DNA of 10,454 nt from positions 1-10,454 of the forward strand of contig CADCWB010000124.1 in assembly GCA_902806295.1 (NCBI GenBank), in the 5' to 3' direction. Shown one piece after another: positions 1-6,186 of this stretch; position 1 is the first letter of the stretch, and each line of letters begins with the position of its first letter. Source of the DNA: an uncultured Sphingomonas sp. (GTDB taxonomy: Bacteria > Pseudomonadota > Alphaproteobacteria > Sphingomonadales > Sphingomonadaceae). The translations under genes and the position numbers were made by a program. The notes beneath the pieces are model-generated. The model was not told the origin of the DNA, did not search any database, and was given only the letters and a program-made list of their open reading frames with translations.

Positions 1-113
1 CGCTCGGCAACGAGGTGGAGAAATCGCGGGGTTACATCGCCCGAGCGGAAGGGGCGAGCCAAGCGAAGCAGCTGAATGGTCCCTCGGCCCTGAGCCCGCT
101 CGAGCTGAAGTAA
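1..113 (+). CDS. 3' end of an unidentified protein (partial)
   Basis: An open frame enters from the left edge (first full codon at position 3) and ends with TAA at 111-113, giving 36 C-terminal residues. They are polar and mostly helical in character (LGNEVEKSRGYIARAEG near the start), with a Ser/Pro-containing end (SALSPLELK). No family signature is visible in so short a piece. The next gene starts only four bases after the stop, so the two are probably co-transcribed and functionally related. If the downstream gene is XpaC-like, a TelA-type (toxic anion resistance) or PspA-type partner would be a reasonable guess, but nothing in these residues proves it. Confidence 0.6.
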   Translation, partial: LGNEVEKSRGYIARAEGASQAKQLNGPSALSPLELK

Positions 114-117
114 GCCC

Positions 118-843
118 GTGCCCGGTACCGACCAGAAGGTCGAACGCGCGATGGCCCGGTTCGAACGGGTCATGACGGTAATCGACGAGAAGCAGGGTCC
201 GCTCGCCTCTGCCGCGCGGCGCGAGCGGCAACGGACGCTGCAACGCTACGGCCGGGCGCTTAGCCGAGCGGCGCTGGTCGTATTGGCGGTCAGCCTCGTC
301 ACCATCGTCATCGGCCTGATCAAGCCCATCGGGATGATCGGCTTCCTGGCAGCGGTGACGCTGGCGGTGGGGATCGCGGCGCTGATCTTCTTTCACGACC
401 TGTTCGGCGAAGGCCAGGCGTTGACCGTGCCCAAGGACGTCGGCAATGCCGAGATGGTGCAGCGGTTCGACAGCTTCCTCTACAAGACTCGCCGCGCCCT
501 GCCCGCCCCCGCGCAGCCGGTCGTAGATGGAATCACGAGCCAGCTCGGAACCCTCAAGGCGACGCTGGAACGGATCGACCCGCTCGACCCGGACGCCCAG
601 GATGCACGGCGGCTGATGAGCGTGCATTTGCCGGGTTTGGTCGCCCGGTACGCCAACGTACCTCCGGCTTTTCGAAGCGAGCCGGATGCGGAAGGCCTGA
701 CGGTCGATCAGCGGTTGGTCGAAGGGCTCGGCGCGGCCCGCTCAGCACTGGGCGAAGTCACTGAACGGCTTGCCAAAAGGGACGTGGACGCGTTCCAGAC
801 GCAAGGGCGCTTCATCCAGAGCAAATATGGCGAGCCTGGGTAG
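118..843 (+). CDS. Two-helix membrane protein, possibly XpaC-like; function unknown
   Basis: This is a 241-residue protein starting at a GTG four bases after the upstream stop. A later in-frame ATG at 151 is an alternative start. The first 45 residues are charged and helical, with many arginines. Two hydrophobic segments follow at about residues 50-67 and 71-92, separated by a short KPIG turn, so it is probably an inner-membrane hairpin with both ends in the cytoplasm. The C-terminal 140 residues are soluble and helical. A stretch around residues 165-180 (SVHLPGLVARYANV) followed by two amphipathic helices resembles the layout of the XpaC / 5-bromo-4-chloroindolyl phosphate hydrolysis family, which is often found beside TelA. 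That match is by eye and weak. Translation is probably coupled to the gene before it. No catalytic motif is seen. I am sure it is a gene but not of its role. Confidence 0.8.
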   Translation: MPGTDQKVERAMARFERVMTVIDEKQGPLASAARRERQRTLQRYGRALSRAALVVLAVSLVTIVIGLIKPIGMIGFLAAVTLAVGIAALIFFHDLFGEGQALTVPKDVGNAEMVQRFDSFLYKTRRALPAPAQPVVDGITSQLGTLKATLERIDPLDPDAQDARRLMSVHLPGLVARYANVPPAFRSEPDAEGLTVDQRLVEGLGAARSALGEVTERLAKRDVDAFQTQGRFIQSKYGEPG

Positions 844-858
844 GTTCGACCGCTTCAT

Positions 859-874
859 GTTCCCCTCCGGGAAC
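859..874 (+). terminator. Small hairpin downstream of the two-helix membrane protein gene
   Basis: A perfect 6-bp inverted repeat, GTTCCC/GGGAAC, with a 4-base CTCC loop lies 16 bases after the stop at 841-843. There is no T-tract after it, so it is at best a weak or Rho-assisted terminator or an mRNA 3'-end stabiliser. The rest of 875-970 shows no promoter I would defend. Confidence 0.3.
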
Positions 875-970
875 CCGGACGTTAACAAGCGAGCAACCAT
901 TTACCAAGCGGCAGGTTCTACCGCGAGCTAGGTTCCTCGGTCGCACGCAGGCGCCTCGCCTTACCCCTAT

Positions 971-980
971 GAAGGAGAGG
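971..980 (+). promoter_or_regulatory. Strong Shine-Dalgarno sequence for the DUF4394 gene
   Basis: GAAGGAGAGG ends two bases before the ATG at 983, with the AAGGAG core about six bases from the start codon. It is the best ribosome binding site in the window. It fixes the start of the exported protein and suggests efficient translation. Confidence 0.75.
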
Positions 981-982
981 TT

Positions 983-1882
983 ATGCGACTTCCCTACCGA
1001 ACGGCTGTTGCCGTCGCCGCACTGATGGCGGGCGCTACCCCCGCCGCCGCCGAGACCGTTTTCGGTCTCACCACCAACTCGTCCATCGTCACGTTCGACT
1101 CCACAACTCCCGGCACCATTACCTCGACCGGCAGCATCTCGGGTCTGACGGGTGGCGACGTGCTTACCGGGATCGACTTCCGGCCAGCGGACAGTCAACT
1201 CTACGCCGTAAGCACGAGCGGAAACCTTTACAGGATAACGGCTGCGCCCGGCGGCTCGGCATATACTGCGACCAACCTTGGCGCGCTCTCAACCGCTCCA
1301 TCGGGGTCGTCGTTCGGAGTGGACTTCAACCCGACGGTCGACCGCTTGCGGTTCGTGAGCGATACCAATCAGAACCTGCGGATCAACACGATCTCGCCCC
1401 CCGGTACCATCGTCGACACCGCGCTGACCCTGAACGGCAGCACTTCCATCGACGTGATCGGTTCGGCCTACACGAACAGCGTTTTCGGGGCGACCGGGAC
1501 GACGCTGTATGGCCTTGATGCGTTCACGGATGCATTGGTGCGCTCAACCAACGCCAATGGGGGCCTCTACACCAATACCAACCTTTCCGGGCAGTTGTTC
1601 GGTCCGTTGGGCGTGACCTTCTCCAGCACGGACCTGCTTGGATTCGACATCTCCGGCTTCTCGGGTGCGGGCTTCTTCAGCCTGAACAACGGCTTCTTCG
1701 GCGTCGATCTCAATACCGGGGCGGCGACCAGGATCGGCACGGTAGGGAGTGGAAATCTGATCGGCATCTCCGTCGCGCCAGTTCCTGAGCCCGGCACCTG
1801 GGCCATGATGCTGATCGGTTTCGGTGCGGTGGGGGCTGCCATGCGCCGGCGCCGTCAGATCACGCGGACGGCGTTCGCCTAA
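983..1882 (+). CDS. Exported DUF4394 protein with PEPxxWA-CTERM sorting signal
   Basis: This is a 299-residue secreted protein. A signal peptide covers residues 1-23 (two Arg early, an Ala-rich core, cleavage after ATPAAA). The mature part starts with ETVFGLTTNSSIVTFDS, the typical opening of DUF4394 domains, and carries GIDFRP at 63-68. Two segments, about 73-102 and 175-205, repeat the pattern LY...L.R.T...GG..YTNTNL, which suggests beta-propeller-like blades. The C-terminus has PEPGTWAMM from residue 268, a hydrophobic helix and an RRRR cluster at 288-291. This is the alphaproteobacterial PEPxxWA-CTERM signal, normally recognised by an exosortase and linked to surface or extracellular matrix proteins; no exosortase gene lies in this window. 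The protein contains no Lys, Cys or His and only two Glu. It stands alone, with its own ribosome binding site. The molecular function of DUF4394 proteins is not known to me. Confidence 0.92.
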   Translation: MRLPYRTAVAVAALMAGATPAAAETVFGLTTNSSIVTFDSTTPGTITSTGSISGLTGGDVLTGIDFRPADSQLYAVSTSGNLYRITAAPGGSAYTATNLGALSTAPSGSSFGVDFNPTVDRLRFVSDTNQNLRINTISPPGTIVDTALTLNGSTSIDVIGSAYTNSVFGATGTTLYGLDAFTDALVRSTNANGGLYTNTNLSGQLFGPLGVTFSSTDLLGFDISGFSGAGFFSLNNGFFGVDLNTGAATRIGTVGSGNLIGISVAPVPEPGTWAMMLIGFGAVGAAMRRRRQITRTAFA

Positions 1883-1897
1883 CGGCAAAATTGGAAA

Positions 1898-1926
1898 CGG
1901 GTGTGCTGGTTTGCGCAGCACACCCG
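1898..1926 (-). terminator. Rho-independent-type terminator between convergent genes
   Basis: A perfect 10-bp stem, CGGGTGTGCT (1898-1907) and AGCACACCCG (1917-1926), encloses a 9-base loop. Read on the minus strand, the stem is followed by TTTCCAATTTT, a broken T-tract, so it best fits termination of the minus-strand block ending at 1981, which lies 54 bases upstream in that direction. On the plus strand it sits 15 bases after the DUF4394 stop, but no T-run follows. It may therefore stop or stabilise both convergent transcripts. Confidence 0.75.
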
Positions 1927-1980
1927 CGATGTCGTGGACGGAACGCCGGAAGCAAGCCTTGCTTAAGCCGAGCCTGTTGT

Positions 1981-3144
1981 TCAATCGATTGGGGTTGCGC
2001 CCAATTCCGCGATGATCTCCGCGGTATGCTGCCCAAGTCGAGGAGGCGGCGAGCCTGAGTTCCAGTGTTCGCCGTCTGCCCGGAGCGGAGAGCCGACCAA
2101 CCGAAAGCGCTGCATGTCCTGCACCATCTGGCGGTGTACCGCCTGAGGGTCGCTCAGCGCCCGATGAATGCTGTTGATCGGACCGGCCGGAATGCCGGCG
2201 GCGTCCAGGTCGGCGAACCACTCGGCGGCGCGGCGCTGCCTAAGGCGCTCTTCGATGAGGGGAACAAGCAAGGCGCGGTTGGCCACTCGTGCAGCGTTAG
2301 TGGCGAAGCGCTCGTCGCTCGCCCAATCTGGGTGACCGAGGACCACGGCCAGCTTGGCAAATTGACGATCGTTGCCGACCGCGATGATCAGGGGCTGATC
2401 GGCGCAGGCGAACGGCTGGTAGGGCACGATGTTGGGGTGGGTATTGCCCTGCCGGCCGGGGTCCTGACCCGAGACCAGCGCGTTGGATGCCTGGTTGGCG
2501 AGGATCGCCAAGCTGACGTCGAACAAGGCGCTGTCGATATGCGCGCCCTTCCCCGTCACGCCGCGGCGGACCAGGGCGGCGAGGATGGCGCTGGCGGTGT
2601 ACATGCCCGTAAAAAGGTCGACCACCGCGACGCCGACCCGCATCGGCTCACCGCCGGGGGCGCCGTCGGGCTGGCCGGTGACGCTCATCAGGCCGCTCAT
2701 GCCCTGAACGATGTAGTCGTAGCCGGCGCGGTCCATGTAAGGACCATCCTGGCCGAAGCCGGTGATTGAGGCATAGATGAGCCTTGGGTTGAGTGCGCGG
2801 AGGGTCTCGCCGTCGAGGCCGAACTTCTTCAGCGCGCCGACCTTGAAGTTCTCGACGACCACATCGGACTTGGCAGCCAGGCGGCGGACGAGGTCGGCGC
2901 CTTCCGGCTTGCTGAAATCGATGGCGGCGGAGCGCTTGCCGCGATTGGCGGCCAGGAAATAGGCGGCGACGCGGTCATCGCCTACGCCGTGCCAGGGCGG
3001 GCCCCAGTGGCGGGTGTCATCGCCCTGCCCCGGCCGCTCGATCTTGATCACTTCCGCGCCGAGGTCGGCGAGCAGCTGCGTGCACCACGGTCCGGCGAGG
3101 ACGCGCGAGAGGTCGAGGACGCGAATGCCTTTCAGCGGCTTCAT
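1981..3144 (-). CDS. CaiB/BaiF family (class III) CoA transferase
   Basis: From the preferred start the protein has 387 residues, normal for the family. Class III CoA transferases move CoA between carboxylic acids through a catalytic Asp. Visible family marks are the opening MKPLKGIRVLDLSRVLAGPW, then GAEVIKIE, NRGKRS, the SDVVVENF segment, ITGFGQDGP, GYDYIVQGMSG, and MRVGVAVVDLFTGMY, whose Asp (176 counted from this start) lines up with the nucleophile. GIPAGPIN near residue 320 is typical of the C-terminal part. The ATG at 3144 overlaps the upstream TGA as ATGA; a start at 3159 would add five residues (MAPSR) and is less likely. The tight coupling to an FAD oxidoreductase suggests a joint pathway. 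The CoA donor and acceptor cannot be read from the sequence; oxalate, succinate or glutarate types are possible, and so is a racemase-like role. Confidence 0.93.
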   Translation of the reverse strand: MKPLKGIRVLDLSRVLAGPWCTQLLADLGAEVIKIERPGQGDDTRHWGPPWHGVGDDRVAAYFLAANRGKRSAAIDFSKPEGADLVRRLAAKSDVVVENFKVGALKKFGLDGETLRALNPRLIYASITGFGQDGPYMDRAGYDYIVQGMSGLMSVTGQPDGAPGGEPMRVGVAVVDLFTGMYTASAILAALVRRGVTGKGAHIDSALFDVSLAILANQASNALVSGQDPGRQGNTHPNIVPYQPFACADQPLIIAVGNDRQFAKLAVVLGHPDWASDERFATNAARVANRALLVPLIEERLRQRRAAEWFADLDAAGIPAGPINSIHRALSDPQAVHRQMVQDMQRFRLVGSPLRADGEHWNSGSPPPRLGQHTAEIIAELGATPID

Positions 3145-4727
3145 GCGCGACGGCGCCACGGCTTGCGATCGGCGAGCACTGCGTGCGCGGCGTTGTGGCC
3201 GGGAGCCCCGGTCACCCCACCGCCGGGATGCGCGCCCGAGCCGCAGAGATAGAGTCCGGCGAGCGGCATGCGGTAGTCGGCATGGCCGATCATGGGACGG
3301 GCGCTGAACAGCTGGTCGAGCCCCATCTTGCCGTGGAAAATATCGCCGCCGATCAGGCCGAAGCGCCGTTCCAGGTCGAGCGGCGAGTGGATCTGCCGGC
3401 CGATGACGCTTGCGGCGAACCCGGGCGCGTGGCTGTCGACCGTGGCGATGACCTGATCTGCAACCTTGTCCCGGACCTTGTCCCAGCTCTTGCCCGCCGG
3501 AAGCTGGTAGCGGAAATGTTGGCAGAAGAGGCTGGCGATGTGCTTGCCTTTGGGCGCGAGACCTGGGTCGAGGGTGGTGGGCAGCAGCATCTCAATGATC
3601 GGCTGCTTGGACCAGCCGTCCCGCTTTGCATCGACAAAGGCACGATCCATATAGTCGAGGCTTGGCGCCATGATGATGCCGGCGGTCAGGTGATCGCCCT
3701 TCTTGGGCAGCACGGTGAACTGGGGCAGCTCCGACAGTGCGACGTTCATGCGGAAGGTAGCGCTTTCGCAGCTCCAGCCCGCCATGTGGCGCTCGGCAAG
3801 CTCCGGCATCGCACCCTTGGGAACCAGCCGGTCGAATAGCAGGCGGGGGTTCACTCCGGCGACCGTCTGCGTAGCCCGCCACGCCTTGCCGCCGGCCACC
3901 ACGCCAGCTGCACGGCCCCGCTCAACAATGACCTCCTCGACTGGGGTGCCGAGCACGATGTCGACGCCAGCTTCGCGAGCGGCCTTGGCCATCGCCTGGG
4001 TGATCGCGCCCATGCCGCCGATCGCATGGCCCCAGGCGCCGGGCACTCCGGCGGCCTCGCCGAACAGGTGGTGGAGCAGGACATAGGCCGTGCCGGGCGT
4101 ATAGGGCGAAGCGAAGTTGCCGACCACGCCGTCGAAGCCGAACAGCGCCTTGGCAAGATTTCCCTTGAAGTGGCGGTCGAGGATGTCGCCGGCGGGCCTG
4201 GTGGCATAATCGTGGACGATGCGGATCTGGTCGGTCGATAGCCCGCGCATGTCGTTGGCGAGACTAAGCAGCGAGGGGATGCCGCGCACCCCTGCCCCGG
4301 CTTGCGGAGGCGCCTTCAGAACCCATCTCTGGATGAGCGGTACCACCGTTTCCAGTTCGGCCATGTAGCGGTCGTAGCCGTCGCCGTCCTCGGCATGGTG
4401 GCGGACGATCTCGGCCCGGGTCAGGCCGTTGCGACCGCCGAGCAAATAACCGTTCTCGCCGGGAAGAAAGTTGTCTATCTTGCGCAAGACGACCTTCAGC
4501 CCGTGCCGGGTCAAGTCCATGTCGCGGATGACCTTGGGCTGCAGCAGGCTGACCGTGTAGCTGGCGGCGGAATTGCGGAAGCCAGGCAGGAACTCGTCGG
4601 TGACCGCAGCGCCGCCGACGGTGTTCTGCGCCTCCAGGATCGCGACCTTCAACCCTTTCCTGGCGAGGTAGTAGCTGCAGGTCAGGCCATTATGGCCGCC
4701 GCCGATGATGATCGCGTCGTAGGTCAC
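3141..4727 (-). CDS. PYROXD2-like FAD-dependent oxidoreductase (phytoene desaturase superfamily)
   Basis: This is a 528-residue flavoprotein with a GTG start at 4727, supported by a GGAG four to five bases upstream on the minus strand. The N-terminal FAD-binding Rossmann fold is clear: DAIIIGGGHNGL at residues 4-15, Glu32 at the end of the second strand (binds the ADP ribose), then VGGAA. The C-terminal FAD motif starts near residue 491 (GLYLCGSGAHPGGGVTGAPG). The middle segment GFDGVVGNFASPYTPGTAY is strongly reminiscent of PYROXD2, a mitochondrial protein in animals (about 580 residues) with many bacterial homologues annotated as NAD(P)/FAD-dependent oxidoreductases. It has no CxxxxC disulfide motif, so despite the PYROXD name it is not a disulfide reductase. 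No carotenoid genes are nearby, so I would not call it crtI. Its 3' end overlaps the CoA transferase start by four bases. The substrate is unknown. Confidence 0.93.
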   Translation of the reverse strand: MTYDAIIIGGGHNGLTCSYYLARKGLKVAILEAQNTVGGAAVTDEFLPGFRNSAASYTVSLLQPKVIRDMDLTRHGLKVVLRKIDNFLPGENGYLLGGRNGLTRAEIVRHHAEDGDGYDRYMAELETVVPLIQRWVLKAPPQAGAGVRGIPSLLSLANDMRGLSTDQIRIVHDYATRPAGDILDRHFKGNLAKALFGFDGVVGNFASPYTPGTAYVLLHHLFGEAAGVPGAWGHAIGGMGAITQAMAKAAREAGVDIVLGTPVEEVIVERGRAAGVVAGGKAWRATQTVAGVNPRLLFDRLVPKGAMPELAERHMAGWSCESATFRMNVALSELPQFTVLPKKGDHLTAGIIMAPSLDYMDRAFVDAKRDGWSKQPIIEMLLPTTLDPGLAPKGKHIASLFCQHFRYQLPAGKSWDKVRDKVADQVIATVDSHAPGFAASVIGRQIHSPLDLERRFGLIGGDIFHGKMGLDQLFSARPMIGHADYRMPLAGLYLCGSGAHPGGGVTGAPGHNAAHAVLADRKPWRRRA

Positions 4728-4743
4728 CTGATCTCCGCCCGTT

Positions 4744-4833
4744 CGTCATTGCGAGGAGTGCAGTGACGAAGCAATCCAATGCCCTCAGCCGCCACGAAGA
4801 GAACTGGATCGCTTCGCTTCGCTCGCAACGACG
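4744..4833 (-). repeat. Imperfect palindrome of the CGTCATTGCGAG dispersed-repeat type
   Basis: Two nested inverted repeats occupy most of the 112-base gap between gor and the oxidoreductase gene. The outer arms are 4744-4755 (CGTCATTGCGAG) and 4822-4833; the inner arms are 4767-4778 (CGAAGCAATCCA) and 4805-4816. Each 12-bp stem has one mismatch. Both mismatches are A opposite C on the plus strand, which become U-G wobble pairs in RNA made from the minus strand, the direction in which the flanking genes are transcribed. An asymmetric internal loop (11 and 5 bases) separates the stems, and 26 bases form the centre. The outer end lies six bases beyond the gor stop. Similar elements are, from memory, scattered between genes in sphingomonads. 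It may act as a terminator, an mRNA stabiliser or only a mobile palindrome. Confidence 0.75.
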
Positions 4834-4839
4834 ATGGCG

Positions 4840-6186
4840 TCAGCGCATCAGCACCAGTTCTTCGGCCATGGTTGGATGCAGCGCCACCGTGGCGTCGAAA
4901 TCGGCCTTCTTCAAGCGCGCCTTCACTGCGATAGCCGCAGCCTGCATGATCTCCGGCGCGTCCGGTCCGATCATGTGAATCCCGACCACCTCATCCGAGC
5001 CGTCATCAACTACCAGCTTGTACAGCGAACGCTCGTTTCGGCCGGCCAGCACGTTCTTCATCGGCCGAAAGTCGGAGGTGTAGGTGCGGACCACGCCCAG
5101 CTTGTTCTTGGCCTGGCTTTCGGTGAGGCCCACCGTGCCGATCGGCGGGTGGCTGAAGACGGAGCTGGGGATGCAGCCATAATCCACCCGGGTCGGCTTG
5201 TTGCCGAACTGAGTGTCGGCGAAGGCCTGACCTTCGCGAATGGCGACCGGGGTCAACTGGATGCGGTCGGTCACATCTCCCACCGCGAAGATCGACGGGA
5301 CGGTGCTGCGGAAGTCCTGATCGATGACGACGGCGCCGCGATCCGTCAGTTGCACGCCAAGTTGTTCGAGGCCGAGCTCTTCGGTGTTGGGCAGGCGGCC
5401 GATGGCGAACAAAACCTCGTCGGCGACGATGTCCGCCGACCCCTTCATCCGGCACAGGAGGCTTCCGTCGTCCTGCTTCTCGATTGCCTGGAAGCCGGAG
5501 TTGAAGCGCATATCGATCCCCTTGGCGACCGAAATTTTGACCAGCCGGTCGACGATCTGCTCGTCGTAGCCCCTCAGGATGGTGTCGGAGCGGTTCACCA
5601 GAGTCACATGGGCGCCGAACTGGTGGAAGATGCCGGCGAACTCATTAGCGATATAGCCGCCTCCGCCAATCACCACCCGCTTGGGCATTCGCTCGAGATG
5701 GAAGACCTCGTTGGAAGTGATGGCGTGCTCGATGCCTGGAATCTCCGGCAGGGCGGCGCGGCAGCCGACGGCAATCAGGATCTTGCCCGCCGTCACGGTC
5801 CGGCCGCTCGCCAGCCGGATGTGATTTGGGCCGGTCAGGGTTGCCCGCTCCTTGAAGACCTTGACCTGGTGGTTGGTCAGCGTCTCGCCGTAGAGGCCTT
5901 CCAGCCGAGACACCTCCGCCATGACATTGTCGCGGAGCACGGCCCAATCGAAGCGCTTTTCAGGCACGTCCCAGCCAAACATTGCGGCATCGTCCAAATC
6001 CTCGGCGAAATGGGCGCCATAAACCAGCAGCTTCTTGGGCACGCAGCCGCGGATGACGCAGGTGCCGCCGAGCCGATGTTCCTCGGCCACCGCGACCCGC
6101 GCGCCATGTGCCGCGGCGATCCGGCTGGCGCGAACGCCGCCGGAACCGGCGCCGATGATAAACAGGTCGAAGTCGAAGTCGCTCAC
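4840..6186 (-). CDS. gor: Glutathione-disulfide reductase
   Basis: The enzyme reduces GSSG to two GSH with NADPH in the cytoplasm, keeping the thiol pool reduced. It has 448 residues, normal for the family. Visible in order are FAD motif GAGSGG (12-17); redox-active GGTCVIRGCVPKK with Cys43 and Cys48; NADPH-binding GGGGYIANEF (174-183); two arginines, Arg199 and Arg205, spaced as those that select NADPH over NADH in E. coli Gor; FAD motif AVGDVTD (301-307); and HPTMAEE near the C-terminus, with His437 and Glu442 as the proton relay of the partner subunit. HPT-EE and the Arg pair favour glutathione reductase over dihydrolipoamide dehydrogenase or mercuric reductase. The GTG start at 6186 overlaps the pgi stop (GTGA), so translation is probably coupled to pgi. 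Confidence 0.95.
   Translation of the reverse strand: MSDFDFDLFIIGAGSGGVRASRIAAAHGARVAVAEEHRLGGTCVIRGCVPKKLLVYGAHFAEDLDDAAMFGWDVPEKRFDWAVLRDNVMAEVSRLEGLYGETLTNHQVKVFKERATLTGPNHIRLASGRTVTAGKILIAVGCRAALPEIPGIEHAITSNEVFHLERMPKRVVIGGGGYIANEFAGIFHQFGAHVTLVNRSDTILRGYDEQIVDRLVKISVAKGIDMRFNSGFQAIEKQDDGSLLCRMKGSADIVADEVLFAIGRLPNTEELGLEQLGVQLTDRGAVVIDQDFRSTVPSIFAVGDVTDRIQLTPVAIREGQAFADTQFGNKPTRVDYGCIPSSVFSHPPIGTVGLTESQAKNKLGVVRTYTSDFRPMKNVLAGRNERSLYKLVVDDGSDEVVGIHMIGPDAPEIMQAAAIAVKARLKKADFDATVALHPTMAEELVLMR

Noticed and set aside
882..897. CtrA-like site (TTAA, 7-base gap, GCAAC) upstream of the DUF4394 gene
   Set aside because: The second half-site matches only partly, and one such near-match is expected by chance in a region of this size.
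2065..2769. Long plus-strand open frame of 234 codons opposite the CoA transferase gene
   Set aside because: It is an antisense shadow in GC-rich DNA. The minus-strand frame has clear family motifs over its whole length, whereas this one has none.
3141..4727. Calling the FAD oxidoreductase a carotenoid desaturase (crtI)
   Set aside because: The superfamily fits, but the central motifs are closer to PYROXD2 and no carotenoid biosynthesis gene lies nearby.
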